64,000 nucleotides of DNA from Stappia sediminis (GTDB taxonomy: Bacteria; Pseudomonadota; Alphaproteobacteria; Rhizobiales; Stappiaceae), in contig NZ_WUMV01000008.1 in assembly GCF_009826895.1 (NCBI RefSeq), forward strand, positions 62,001 through 126,000, written 5' to 3'. How positions within the stretch are numbered: position 1 is the first letter of the stretch; each line of letters starts with the position of its first letter. Below, piece after piece: positions 8,565-16,323 of this stretch. Under the pieces are notes generated by a model. The model searched no databases and was not told the origin of the DNA. It saw only the letters and a list, made by a program, of their open reading frames with translations. Position numbers and translations under genes: made by a program.

Positions 8565-9629
8565 ATGCCGAGAACGAAGGGAAGCGTGACGATCGAGGAT
8601 GTGGCCCGCCTTGCCGGCGTCGCCAAGGGCACGGTGTCGCGCGTCCTCAACAATTACGGCGACACATCGGCCGAGACGCGCGATCGTATTCTCCAGGCCG
8701 TCGAGCGCCTTGAATACCAGCCTTCTGCTGCCGCAAGAAAACTGAAGCGCGGGCGCGTCGACACTCTCGGTATCGTGCTGCCGGCGGGACAGGGTGAGCA
8801 CGCGGACCCCTTTCTTTCCGAATTCCTCGACGGGATCGCCCAGGCGCTCGACCTTTCCGATCGTGATCTCCTCGTCACCACCGCGCATTCCGATGAGCAT
8901 GCCGTGACCGTACACGACCGGCTGATACGTTCGCGCAAGGTCGACGGCTTCATCGTAACCCGCACGCAGGGCGACGATCCGCGTATCGGGCTTCTTCTCC
9001 AGCGCGGTTTTCCGTTCGTCGCCCATGGGCGCACGAAGGAAACGGACTTTGCCTGGTATGACGTCGACAACGAGCGCGCCTTTCTCGATGCCGTCCGCCA
9101 TGTCGTGGCGCTCGGACACAGGCGCATCGGCTTCCTCGGCGGCCCCGTGCGGATGAATTTCGCCATTCAGCGAAAGGCCGGATATCGCAGAGGCCTGGCC
9201 GAAGCCGGCATCGCGCACGATCCGGCGCTGGAAATCGCTTGCGAGTTGAACGAAATGAGCGGCGCCGAAGCCGCGCGCACGCTCGTTCATCTCGATGAAC
9301 CGCCGACGGCGCTCGTCTGCGTGACCGATACCCTGGCGATCGGGGCGATAGAGGCGCTGCGCGCGCTCGGTCTTGCAATCGGTCGGGACGTCACCGTCAT
9401 CGGCTACGACGGCCTTCCCGTCGGCGCCTATATCGACCCGCCGCTCACCACGTTTTCGCAGTCCGCACATGCAGCCGGAGCGCGCGCGGCACAAATGCTG
9501 ATCGACGTGATCGAGGGCGTCGATCCCCTGGAACGCCAGGAACTTGTCCGGGCCGATCTCGTCAAACGGGCATCCGACGGCCCGCCGGAAAAAACGCCGA
9601 AAGAGCTCAAGGAGAGCCTGGCTCGATAA
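8565..9629 (+). CDS. LacI-family transcriptional regulator (AglR-like)
   Basis: A 354-residue DNA-binding repressor. The N-terminal helix-turn-helix TIEDVARLAGVAKGTVSRVLNN (about 9-30) and hinge helix region PSAAARKLKRGRVDTLGIVLP are followed by a periplasmic-binding-like sensor domain containing LVTTAHSDE, KVDGFIVTRTQGDDPRI, VDNERAFLDAVRHVVALGHRRIGFLGGP and VIGYDGLPVGAYIDPPLTTF. It precedes a complete ABC importer and a hydrolase in the same direction, so it most likely senses the imported glycoside or a product of its cleavage. The paired palindromes at 8455-8488 are its probable target. The arrangement regulator-SBP-permease-permease-hydrolase-ATPase parallels the rhizobial aglREFGAK operon. 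Confidence 0.9.
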   Translation: MPRTKGSVTIEDVARLAGVAKGTVSRVLNNYGDTSAETRDRILQAVERLEYQPSAAARKLKRGRVDTLGIVLPAGQGEHADPFLSEFLDGIAQALDLSDRDLLVTTAHSDEHAVTVHDRLIRSRKVDGFIVTRTQGDDPRIGLLLQRGFPFVAHGRTKETDFAWYDVDNERAFLDAVRHVVALGHRRIGFLGGPVRMNFAIQRKAGYRRGLAEAGIAHDPALEIACELNEMSGAEAARTLVHLDEPPTALVCVTDTLAIGAIEALRALGLAIGRDVTVIGYDGLPVGAYIDPPLTTFSQSAHAAGARAAQMLIDVIEGVDPLERQELVRADLVKRASDGPPEKTPKELKESLAR

Positions 9630-9664
9630 ACAGACACCCCGCAACATCAAGGAGGAGACAAGCG

Positions 9665-11017
9665 ATGCTGGGGAAGAAATTACTGACGACGACAGCCGCG
9701 GCCGCCATTCTGGCCATTGGCTTCATGAGCCCCGCCACGGCCGAAACGCTGCGCTTCTGGACCACCGAAGAGCAGCCCGAGCGCCTTGCCAAACAGGAAG
9801 AGTTGGCAGCCGCATTCAAGGAGAAGACCGGCATCGAGGTGGACGTCATCCCGGTGACCGAAACCGAGCTCGGCACGCGCGCGACCGCCGCCTTTGCCGC
9901 CGGCGACCTGCCGGATGTGATCTATCACACGTTGCAATACGTCCTGCCCTGGGCGGAAGCGGGCATTCTCGACACCGACGCTTCCAACGAAGTGCTCGAA
10001 GCGCTCGACACGGCGACATTCGCGCCCGGCGCGCTTGCCATGGCGTCTTACGAAGGCGGCCACGCCGCCGTCCCCGTCGACGGATGGACGCAGATGATCG
10101 TCTACCGCAAGGACCTTTTCGACGAGAAGGGTCTTGAAGCGCCGACGAGCTATGGGGCGATCCTCAAGGCGGTGGAGGCGCTGCACACCCCGCCGGAGAT
10201 GTACGCCTTCGTCGCCGCGACGAAGATCGACGAGAACTTCATGAGCCAGGTGCTTGAGCACGTCTTCCTTGCGAATGGCGTTTCTCCGGTCGATGAAAAC
10301 GGCTTCAAGCCGCTCGATGAGAAGAAGACGATCGAGGCGCTGGAATTCTACAAGGCAATCGCCAAGGCCTCGCCTCCGGGCGAGCTTTACTGGAAACAGT
10401 CGCGCGAGCTTTATTTTGCCGGCAAAGCGGCGATGATCATCTGGTCGCCCTTCATCCTGGACGAACTGGCGGGCCTGCGCGACAGTGCGCCGCCGACGAT
10501 CAACGACGATCCGACCTCCAAGGAGCTGGCTTCGAAGACGGACGTCGTGACACGGTTCTCCGGCCCATCCAACCCGGATGGCGCTGCCTGGGCCGACATT
10601 CGCTATTTCGGCATCACCAACGATGCCGATACCGATGCCGCGATAGACTTCGTCAAGTTCTCGATGGACGAGGGCTATCTTTCCACGCTGTCGATCGCTC
10701 CGGAAGGCAAGTTCCCGGTGCGGCGCGGCGACGCGAGCGATCCGCAGAAATTCGTCAAGGGCTGGGCGGAGCTTCCCGTCGGCGTGGACCGCAAGGCGCC
10801 TCTCACCGATCTTTATGGCGAGGAAACCATCGCCGAGATCGTTGGCGGGCTTGAAAAGGCGAACCGCTGGGGCGTGAACGAAGGGCAGCTTTCGCTCGCC
10901 TCGAAGATGGTCAACTCGCAAGTGATCAACCGCCTCGTTCGCGAATATATCGACGATCAGCGCGATGCGGCGCAAACGGTCGCTCGCCTGAACGAGGAAC
11001 TGGCGAAGATCCAGTAA
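9665..11017 (+). CDS. Sugar ABC transporter substrate-binding protein (AglE-like)
   Basis: A 450-residue periplasmic solute-binding protein of the carbohydrate-uptake-1 class. Residues 1-26 form a signal peptide with an AxA cleavage site (SPATAETLRF). The mature protein has the family's RFWTTEEQPERLAKQEELAA start, LPDVIYHTLQYVLPWAEAGIL, VPVDGWTQMIVYRKDLFDEKG and LYWKQSRELYFAGKAAMIIWS segments, which resemble alpha-glucoside/glucosylglycerol binding proteins of rhizobia. AGGAGGAGA gives a very strong ribosome binding site, in line with the high expression expected for a binding protein. A hairpin follows its stop codon. The neighbouring MGH1-type hydrolase suggests glucosylglycerate or mannosylglycerate as ligand, by inference only. 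Confidence 0.9.
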   Translation: MLGKKLLTTTAAAAILAIGFMSPATAETLRFWTTEEQPERLAKQEELAAAFKEKTGIEVDVIPVTETELGTRATAAFAAGDLPDVIYHTLQYVLPWAEAGILDTDASNEVLEALDTATFAPGALAMASYEGGHAAVPVDGWTQMIVYRKDLFDEKGLEAPTSYGAILKAVEALHTPPEMYAFVAATKIDENFMSQVLEHVFLANGVSPVDENGFKPLDEKKTIEALEFYKAIAKASPPGELYWKQSRELYFAGKAAMIIWSPFILDELAGLRDSAPPTINDDPTSKELASKTDVVTRFSGPSNPDGAAWADIRYFGITNDADTDAAIDFVKFSMDEGYLSTLSIAPEGKFPVRRGDASDPQKFVKGWAELPVGVDRKAPLTDLYGEETIAEIVGGLEKANRWGVNEGQLSLASKMVNSQVINRLVREYIDDQRDAAQTVARLNEELAKIQ

Positions 11018-11025
11018 TCGCAAGA

Positions 11026-11057
11026 CGCTCCGCCTGGAAATCCGGCCAGGCGGAGCG
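11026..11057 (+). terminator. Intercistronic hairpin after the binding-protein gene
   Basis: A perfect 12-bp stem (CGCTCCGCCTGG at 11026-11037 with CCAGGCGGAGCG at 11046-11057) and an 8-nt loop. There is no U-run, so it is more likely an mRNA-stabilising or attenuating hairpin that raises binding-protein output relative to the permeases than a full terminator. Confidence 0.6.
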
Positions 11058-11102
11058 CATTTCACCAAATCGTCTCCACCCGGCAACGGCTTGCGAAGAA
11101 CC

Positions 11103-12404
11103 ATGTCACCGGCAAACGGATTGACGGAACCGCGCCCACCGAAAGGCAGTGGCCCCATGCAGCGGCGCGAAGCGCGCCTTGCCTGGGCCATGCTCGCGCC
11201 GACGTTTCTGATCGTCCTCGCGATCGTGCTGTTCCCGCTCGTCGCGAATTTCTGGATCAGCGTGAAACCGGTGGGCCTAGCCGATCTTCGCCCGCCCGCG
11301 ATCCTCGTCAACGAGCGCCTGCGGGGACGACCGAAAGAGCCGGGCGATCAAGCAACGATCGAGTACCGGTTGCGAAACTCCTCCCAGGACGAGGAAATCC
11401 GCAGTGCGCAGCTTGCAGCCACACTTCCGCCAGGCTTCACACCCGCCGGGGCACCCGAAAGCTGCAGCCTGAACAGCGGCGAAATTGCTTGTAAATTCGG
11501 CACCATTCCACCCCGCTGGCGTGAAAACGTCCGGCTGGAAGGCACCGTCGATGCGGAGTTTCTAAAGCTTGACGATCCGCTCGACGCCTATCCGGCAGAA
11601 ACCTCGGGTGAAGCCGACAACATCCTGACGAGCTTCGAATTCACGCTTGAGAATTTTCGCCGCGTCTTCAGCGGTGCGGAATTCTGGTCGGTCCTCAGGG
11701 TCACGATCTATTACACCGTCTTCGGCACGGGCGGCGCGCTTGTGCTCGGTCTTTTTGCCGCTCAGCTCATGAACGAGAGTTTCAAGGGCCGGGGCTTCCT
11801 TCGCGGGTTGTTCCTCTTCCCCTACGTGGCGCCCGTCATCGCGGTCGCCTTCACCTGGGTTGTGCTGTTCGACCCGTTCTCGGGAATGCTCAACGCGCTA
11901 CTGACCCGCATGGGCGTGGTTGGCGAGCCGATCAACTTCTTCGGCGCACGGTCGATCCCCATCACGCTCTTCGGCCTTACCTTCGAGTTTCCCCTGGCGC
12001 TTTCGACGGTGATCGCATTCGAAGCCTGGCGGTATTTCCCCTTGTCGTTCCTCTTCATCCTGGCACGCATGCAATCGCTTTCGAGCGATCTTTACGAGGC
12101 GGCCGAAATGGACGGAGCAACGCCGCTGCAGCAGTTCTGGTACATCTCCCTGCCGCAGCTTGTCGGCATTCTCTCCATCCTCTTCCTGCTGCGCTTCATC
12201 TGGACCTTCAACAAGTTCGACGACATCTTCCTGCTCACAGGCGGTGCCGCCGGCACGCGCACGCTCACCGTCGACGTTTACGAGCAGGGCTTCGCGCTCT
12301 CCAACCTCGGCGCGGGCGCCGCCGTCGCCGTCGTCGTCTTTGTGCTTCTCGTCACATTCGCAACGCTATTCATCCGCTTTTCGCCGAAGGAGGAAGGGCT
12401 ATGA
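11103..12404 (+). CDS. Sugar ABC transporter permease, MalF-like, with periplasmic insert
   Basis: A membrane permease of about 433 residues. After a first helix (LAPTFLIVLAIVLFPLVANF) it has an insertion of about 110 residues predicted to be periplasmic (from GLADLRPPAILVNERLRG to about TSGEADNILTSF), containing two cysteines in SCSLNSGEIACKFGTIPP and resembling a DUF11/beta-sandwich repeat. The remaining helices carry the conserved EAA loop (YEAAEMDGATPLQQFWYISLPQL) that contacts the ATPase. The insert is analogous in position to the MalF P2 loop. An ATG at 11103 is chosen; a TTG at 11091 and an ATG at 11157 are alternatives. Its end overlaps the next permease by ATGA. Confidence 0.87.
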   Translation: MSPANGLTEPRPPKGSGPMQRREARLAWAMLAPTFLIVLAIVLFPLVANFWISVKPVGLADLRPPAILVNERLRGRPKEPGDQATIEYRLRNSSQDEEIRSAQLAATLPPGFTPAGAPESCSLNSGEIACKFGTIPPRWRENVRLEGTVDAEFLKLDDPLDAYPAETSGEADNILTSFEFTLENFRRVFSGAEFWSVLRVTIYYTVFGTGGALVLGLFAAQLMNESFKGRGFLRGLFLFPYVAPVIAVAFTWVVLFDPFSGMLNALLTRMGVVGEPINFFGARSIPITLFGLTFEFPLALSTVIAFEAWRYFPLSFLFILARMQSLSSDLYEAAEMDGATPLQQFWYISLPQLVGILSILFLLRFIWTFNKFDDIFLLTGGAAGTRTLTVDVYEQGFALSNLGAGAAVAVVVFVLLVTFATLFIRFSPKEEGL

Positions 12405-13630
12405 GCATCCGCACCGGCTATGCGGCCGCCATCCTCATCGGCGCGCTGTGGGGAGCGCTTTTCATCGTCGTCACCGGCGTTCTCTTCACCCTCGTCACCG
12501 GCACGGTATCGGCACCGCCGGCAGGCGCAGCCGCGTTAGCTGGGATCGTCGGAGCACTGGTGCTCGTCACGGCAAAAGCGGAAAACCGCACGCGAACCCG
12601 CAAGTTGATCGCGGGCTTGGCGGTTTTGCTCACGCTGGGGCTTTTCACATTCATGTCGCCATTCGGCCTGCCGCTCGACCGGAACCCGCTCTGGCAATTG
12701 TTCGCCCTCGTCCTCTTCGTGGCGAGTGTCGCCTTCGCAAGCGAGCGCTGCCTCGCAGACATCCCGCGCGGGCCGATCAATCGTTATCAGAGCGAGCTTG
12801 TCTTCATCCGCGCGACGAAAGGGATCGGCTTTGCCGTCTTCACGATCATCGTCGCCCTGCCCTTCTACGTCATGGTGATGACGAGCCTGAAGAGCCAGCA
12901 GGCGCTGCTCGCAAACCCGCTCGATCTCTCCATCGACCTCTCGCAAGGCGTGGACAGCCTTTTCCGCTCCTACGTGGAGCTTTTCACGCAGTTCAATTTC
13001 GGAAGATACCTGCTCGTTTCGGCAATCGTATCGGTCGGAACGGTGTTGATCACGCTATCGTTCTCCGTGCCGGGCGCCTATGCCGTCTCGCGGCTGCGTT
13101 TCAAGGGGCGGGATTTCCTCGCCCGCTCGGTGCTCCTGATCTACATGGTGCCGGCGATCGTGCTCGTAATCCCGCTTTACGCGGTTTTCTCACAACTTGG
13201 GCTGAGGAACAGCCTCACAGGCCTTCTGATCGTCTATCCGGCAACGACGATCCCGGTCGCGCTCTACATGCTGCAGGGCTATTTCAGGGGGCTCCCTGCA
13301 GAGCTTGAGGAAGCCGGCCTCATGGACGGGCTGACGCGCCTTGGCGTCATCTTGAAGATCACGCTTCCGCTTTCACTCCCGGCGCTCGCCTCCGTTTCGC
13401 TCTACGTCTTCATGATCGCGTGGAACGAATTCCTCTTCGCCTACATGTTCCTCGACGATCCGGCGATCTTCACGCTCTCGCGCGGGATCGTCTCCCTCAA
13501 TTCCTCGGAAGTACCGCGCCAGCACCTGATGGCGGGCGCTGTGGTCGCAACCGTGCCGGTGCTGGTGATCTTCCTCTGGTTCGAGCGCTTCCTGGTACAG
13601 GGCCTGACGGCGGGAAGCGTGAAAGGTTAA
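12401..13630 (+). CDS. Sugar ABC transporter permease, MalG-like, with extra N-terminal helices
   Basis: The second permease of the importer, 409 residues, whereas MalG-type proteins are usually about 280-300. The first 130 residues contain about four additional hydrophobic segments (AAILIGALWGALFIVVTGVLF, AALAGIVGALVLVTA, LIAGLAVLLTLGLFTF, LWQLFALVLFVASVAFA) before the standard permease domain, which starts near GFAVFTIIVALPFYVMVMTSLKS. The EAA loop reads LEEAGLMDGLTRLGVILKITLPLS, with the expected G at its seventh position. Translation is coupled to the upstream gene by a 4-bp overlap. The extended N-terminus also occurs in rhizobial AglG-like proteins, as far as I recall. Confidence 0.88.
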   Translation: MSIRTGYAAAILIGALWGALFIVVTGVLFTLVTGTVSAPPAGAAALAGIVGALVLVTAKAENRTRTRKLIAGLAVLLTLGLFTFMSPFGLPLDRNPLWQLFALVLFVASVAFASERCLADIPRGPINRYQSELVFIRATKGIGFAVFTIIVALPFYVMVMTSLKSQQALLANPLDLSIDLSQGVDSLFRSYVELFTQFNFGRYLLVSAIVSVGTVLITLSFSVPGAYAVSRLRFKGRDFLARSVLLIYMVPAIVLVIPLYAVFSQLGLRNSLTGLLIVYPATTIPVALYMLQGYFRGLPAELEEAGLMDGLTRLGVILKITLPLSLPALASVSLYVFMIAWNEFLFAYMFLDDPAIFTLSRGIVSLNSSEVPRQHLMAGAVVATVPVLVIFLWFERFLVQGLTAGSVKG

Positions 13631-13641
13631 GCGGCGAACTA

Positions 13642-14940
13642 ATGACCATGGAACAGCAAGAAATGCCCGGAAATCTAGATACGCAAGCGCGTTCGATCCT
13701 GAAAGAAAACGATCTTGGCGGCTACACGATCCCGACCAGGGGACTCTACCCTTACCAGTGGAACTGGGATTCGGCGTTCGTTGCACGCGGGTTTCAGACC
13801 TTCGATCCGGATCGCGCATGGACAGAAATCGAGACCCTTTTCGAAGGGCAATGGGACGATGGCATGGTCCCGCATATCGTCTTCCGCAAGGACGACCCGA
13901 GCTATTTTCCCGGCCCCTCCGTCTGGGGCACGAAGCAGGCGTTGCCGACGTCCGGCCATTCGCAGCCACCGGTCGTTGCCACGGTCGTTCGCGACATCTA
14001 CGAGGCCGACCGGGAAGCCGGAGAAGCACGCGCACGCGCGCTTTTCCCGAAGATCCTTGCCTGGCATCGCTGGTTTCACCGCTACCGCGATCCGGACGGC
14101 CTCGGTGTCGTCGCCGTCATTCACCCTTGGGAAAGCGGGCGCGACAACACGCCCGACTGGGACGGTCCGATGCAGGCCGTGGATACGTCCAACATCAAGC
14201 CCTACGTGCGCAAGGACACCTCCCACGTCGACCCTTCCATGAGGCCCTTGAAAGCCGACTACGATCGCTATCTCGCCATTGTCGACTTCGGCCGCTCCTG
14301 CGGCTGGGACGCGGCGCGCGTTGCGCGCGACTGCCCTTTCTTCGTCGCAGATCCGGGCATGACGTTCATCCTGCTGAGGGCCGACCGGGACCTGCTCGCC
14401 CTTGCGCAAGCCTTCGGGGAAGACGAAGCGGCGCAAGAGATCGGGGAGTGGATCGAACGGGCGGAAACCGGCGCTATCAGGCACTTGTGGAGCGATGAAG
14501 TGGAAGGCTTCGTCAGCCGTGACCTGCGCAAGAACAAGCTCATGGACGGAATTTCGAGCGCATCGTTTCTTTCCGTCTATGCCGGGATAGCGGATGAGCG
14601 CACGAACGCAGCCCTTGCCCGGCAGTTCGACCGGATAGCGGAAAAAGCCACCTATCTCATGCCCTCATGGGACCCTGAGGACAGCCGGTTCGAGCACCTG
14701 CGCTATTGGCGCGGGCCGGTTTGGGCCGTCGTCAATTCCATGATCGGGCGGGGCCTTCTTGAGGCTGGCGATTTCGCGCGCGCCGAACGCATACGCGCCG
14801 ATACCGCGCGGCTGATCGAAACCAGCGGATTCGCCGAATACTATTCGCCCGTGACCGGGGCGGGTGCGGGCGGCGGGGCATTCTCCTGGACGGCCGCCGT
14901 CTGGCTTTTCTTCGCGCGGCACGAAATCCCTCAAGGCTGA
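13642..14940 (+). CDS. MGH1/GH63-like glycoside hydrolase (glucosylglycerate or mannosylglycerate hydrolase-like)
   Basis: A 432-residue cytoplasmic (alpha/alpha)6-barrel hydrolase with no signal peptide. The motifs YQWNWDSAFVA (about 38-48), IHPWESGRDNTPDWDGP (160-176) with the general-acid aspartate D168, YWRGPVWAVVNSMIGRGL, and AEYYSPVTG with the base glutamate E399 match the mannosylglycerate/glucosylglycerate hydrolases of family GH63. The length agrees with the roughly 440 residues of those enzymes. In the operon it takes the place of the alpha-glucosidase AglA, so the imported compound is probably a glycosylated glycerate that is cut to a hexose and glycerate. An ATG at 13648 is a possible alternative start. 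Confidence 0.82.
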   Translation: MTMEQQEMPGNLDTQARSILKENDLGGYTIPTRGLYPYQWNWDSAFVARGFQTFDPDRAWTEIETLFEGQWDDGMVPHIVFRKDDPSYFPGPSVWGTKQALPTSGHSQPPVVATVVRDIYEADREAGEARARALFPKILAWHRWFHRYRDPDGLGVVAVIHPWESGRDNTPDWDGPMQAVDTSNIKPYVRKDTSHVDPSMRPLKADYDRYLAIVDFGRSCGWDAARVARDCPFFVADPGMTFILLRADRDLLALAQAFGEDEAAQEIGEWIERAETGAIRHLWSDEVEGFVSRDLRKNKLMDGISSASFLSVYAGIADERTNAALARQFDRIAEKATYLMPSWDPEDSRFEHLRYWRGPVWAVVNSMIGRGLLEAGDFARAERIRADTARLIETSGFAEYYSPVTGAGAGGGAFSWTAAVWLFFARHEIPQG

Positions 14941-14957
14941 TGTAACGGAGCTGTTTC

Positions 14958-16043
14958 ATGGGTGCGATCCGGCTGGAATCGGTCGAGAAATGGTTCGGCG
15001 ACCTGCAGGTTATCAAGGGTGTCGATCTTGACATTGCCGACGGCGAATTCGCCATCTTCGTCGGTCCGTCCGGCTGCGGGAAATCGACGCTCCTTCGCAT
15101 GATCGCCGGCCTGGAGGAGGCCAGCCGCGGCAGGATTTTGATCGACGGAGAGGATGTTACCGCCCGTCCGCCGTCGGGCCGCGGGCTATCGATGGTTTTT
15201 CAGTCCTATGCGCTTTATCCGCATATGTCGGTACGCGAGAACGTCGGCTTTCCGCTGAAAACAGCCGGCATGGCCAAGGCGGACATCGAGAAGAAGGTCG
15301 CAGAGGCCGCCGACATCCTGAAGCTCGGCGACTATCTCGACCGCCGCCCGAAGGCGCTTTCCGGCGGACAGCGCCAGCGTGTCGCCATTGGCCGCGCGAT
15401 CGTGCGCGAGCCGAAAGGCTTCCTGTTCGACGAACCGCTCTCGAACCTCGATGCCGCCCTTCGGGTGGAAATGCGGCTTGAAATCGCCCGGCTCCACACC
15501 CGCCTCGGCACGACGATGATCTATGTGACGCACGATCAGGTGGAGGCGATGACGCTTGCCGACAAGATTGTCGTGCTGCAATCGGGCCGGATCGAACAGG
15601 CGGGCAGCCCCCGTGAGCTTTACGAACGTCCGGATAATCTGTTCGTCGCCCAGTTTATTGGCTCGCCCAAGATGAATATTCTGCCGATTTCGGTGTCCGA
15701 ATCTGAATTCGTTCTTTCTTCAGATAACAACGCCAAGGCTGCAGGCGAATATCCACACACAGGGCATTCCCGCAAAGCCACGACACTCGGTATCCGGCCC
15801 GAGCATATCGACGTTACATCCCCGGACGCTGAAGGCCCAAACTGCGCAGGTACAGTCGAAGTGGTCGAATACCTCGGCGCGGATACCTTCCTTTACGTTG
15901 CAATCGAGGGGCAGGATACCGTAATGGTAAGGACACCGGGCACGATGGTTCACCGACCGGGTGAACGGATCGGGCTGAAATTCCTGACCGATCACCTTCA
16001 TTTCTTCGATGCAGACGGGAAGGCAATTCGCCGGAATTCCTGA
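14958..16043 (+). CDS. Sugar ABC transporter ATPase (MsmK/UgpC/AglK-like)
   Basis: The 361-residue ATPase that energises the importer. It shows the Walker [11 protein letters not shown]-loop region [13 protein letters not shown], signature [15 protein letters not shown], Walker [13 protein letters not shown] and switch histidine [11 protein letters not shown], followed by a C-terminal TOBE/MalK-like regulatory domain ([12 protein letters not shown]... [11 protein letters not shown]). GGAGC precedes the ATG. It closes the operon. Such ATPases may also serve other sugar importers. Confidence 0.92.
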   Translation: MGAIRLESVEKWFGDLQVIKGVDLDIADGEFAIFVGPSGCGKSTLLRMIAGLEEASRGRILIDGEDVTARPPSGRGLSMVFQSYALYPHMSVRENVGFPLKTAGMAKADIEKKVAEAADILKLGDYLDRRPKALSGGQRQRVAIGRAIVREPKGFLFDEPLSNLDAALRVEMRLEIARLHTRLGTTMIYVTHDQVEAMTLADKIVVLQSGRIEQAGSPRELYERPDNLFVAQFIGSPKMNILPISVSESEFVLSSDNNAKAAGEYPHTGHSRKATTLGIRPEHIDVTSPDAEGPNCAGTVEVVEYLGADTFLYVAIEGQDTVMVRTPGTMVHRPGERIGLKFLTDHLHFFDADGKAIRRNS

Positions 16044-16135
16044 CCGGAGAAGTCAGGTTACGGAAGAGGCTGAAAAGATTACCCTTTTCCATACGCCACT
16101 TTCGCACTACACTTGGGTTTATCTGCAACAACCTG

Positions 16136-16149
16136 AAAGGAGGTGATCC
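16136..16149 (+). promoter_or_regulatory. Perfect 14-nt Shine-Dalgarno sequence
   Basis: AAAGGAGGTGATCC is the exact complement of the 3' end of bacterial 16S rRNA (GGATCACCTCCTTT). It stands 1 nt before an ATG at 16151. Such a long match is far beyond what normal initiation needs and could sequester ribosomes, or the region could act as a regulatory RNA. Confidence 0.7.
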
Positions 16150-16150
16150 A

Positions 16151-16246
16151 ATGTCGAGTGAGTTTTCAGGATCGGACCTGTTGTCTGGGCGGGACTCCTT
16201 TGTGTTGGAGCAGCCTTTGGCGCGAAAGGTTTCCGCCGGGATATAA
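16151..16246 (+). CDS. 31-residue small protein or leader peptide
   Basis: A short open frame of 31 codons plus TAA, reading MSSEFSGSDLLSGRDSFVLE and then QPLARKVSAGI. It has no signal peptide or membrane helix and I do not recognise a family. Support for translation comes from the full-length anti-Shine-Dalgarno match immediately upstream and from a hairpin terminator 30 bp after the stop, which together define a compact transcript of roughly 160-200 nt. The distance of only one base between the 14-nt match and the ATG is unusual: the core AGGAGG is 8 nt from the ATG, which is a normal spacing. It lies between the ABC operon and a convergent gene. It may be a small protein, a leader, or the coding part of a dual-function small RNA. 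Confidence 0.5.
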   Translation: MSSEFSGSDLLSGRDSFVLEQPLARKVSAGI

Positions 16247-16255
16247 TCCGGGCAC

Positions 16256-16303
16256 CAGGTTTCGACCTGTCTCACGGAGGGCCGCATTTTTGCGGCCCTC
16301 TTG
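16256..16303 (+). terminator. UUCG hairpin followed by Rho-independent terminator
   Basis: CAGGT-TTCG-ACCTG (16256-16269) forms a short hairpin with a stable UUCG loop. A second hairpin, GAGGGCCGCA (16277-16286) with TGCGGCCCTC (16291-16300) and a TTTT loop, is followed by TTGTGCTTT. It ends the small transcript and, being symmetric, may also terminate the convergent gene ending at 16324. Confidence 0.75.
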
Positions 16304-16323
16304 TGCTTTAAGATATTGTTTTG

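Noticed and set aside
16136-16149. The 14-nt match to the end of 16S rRNA could be a fragment of a ribosomal RNA gene
   Set aside because: The match stops exactly at the 16S 3' end; the next bases do not continue into 16S sequence, and an ATG follows directly, so a ribosome binding site is the better explanation.
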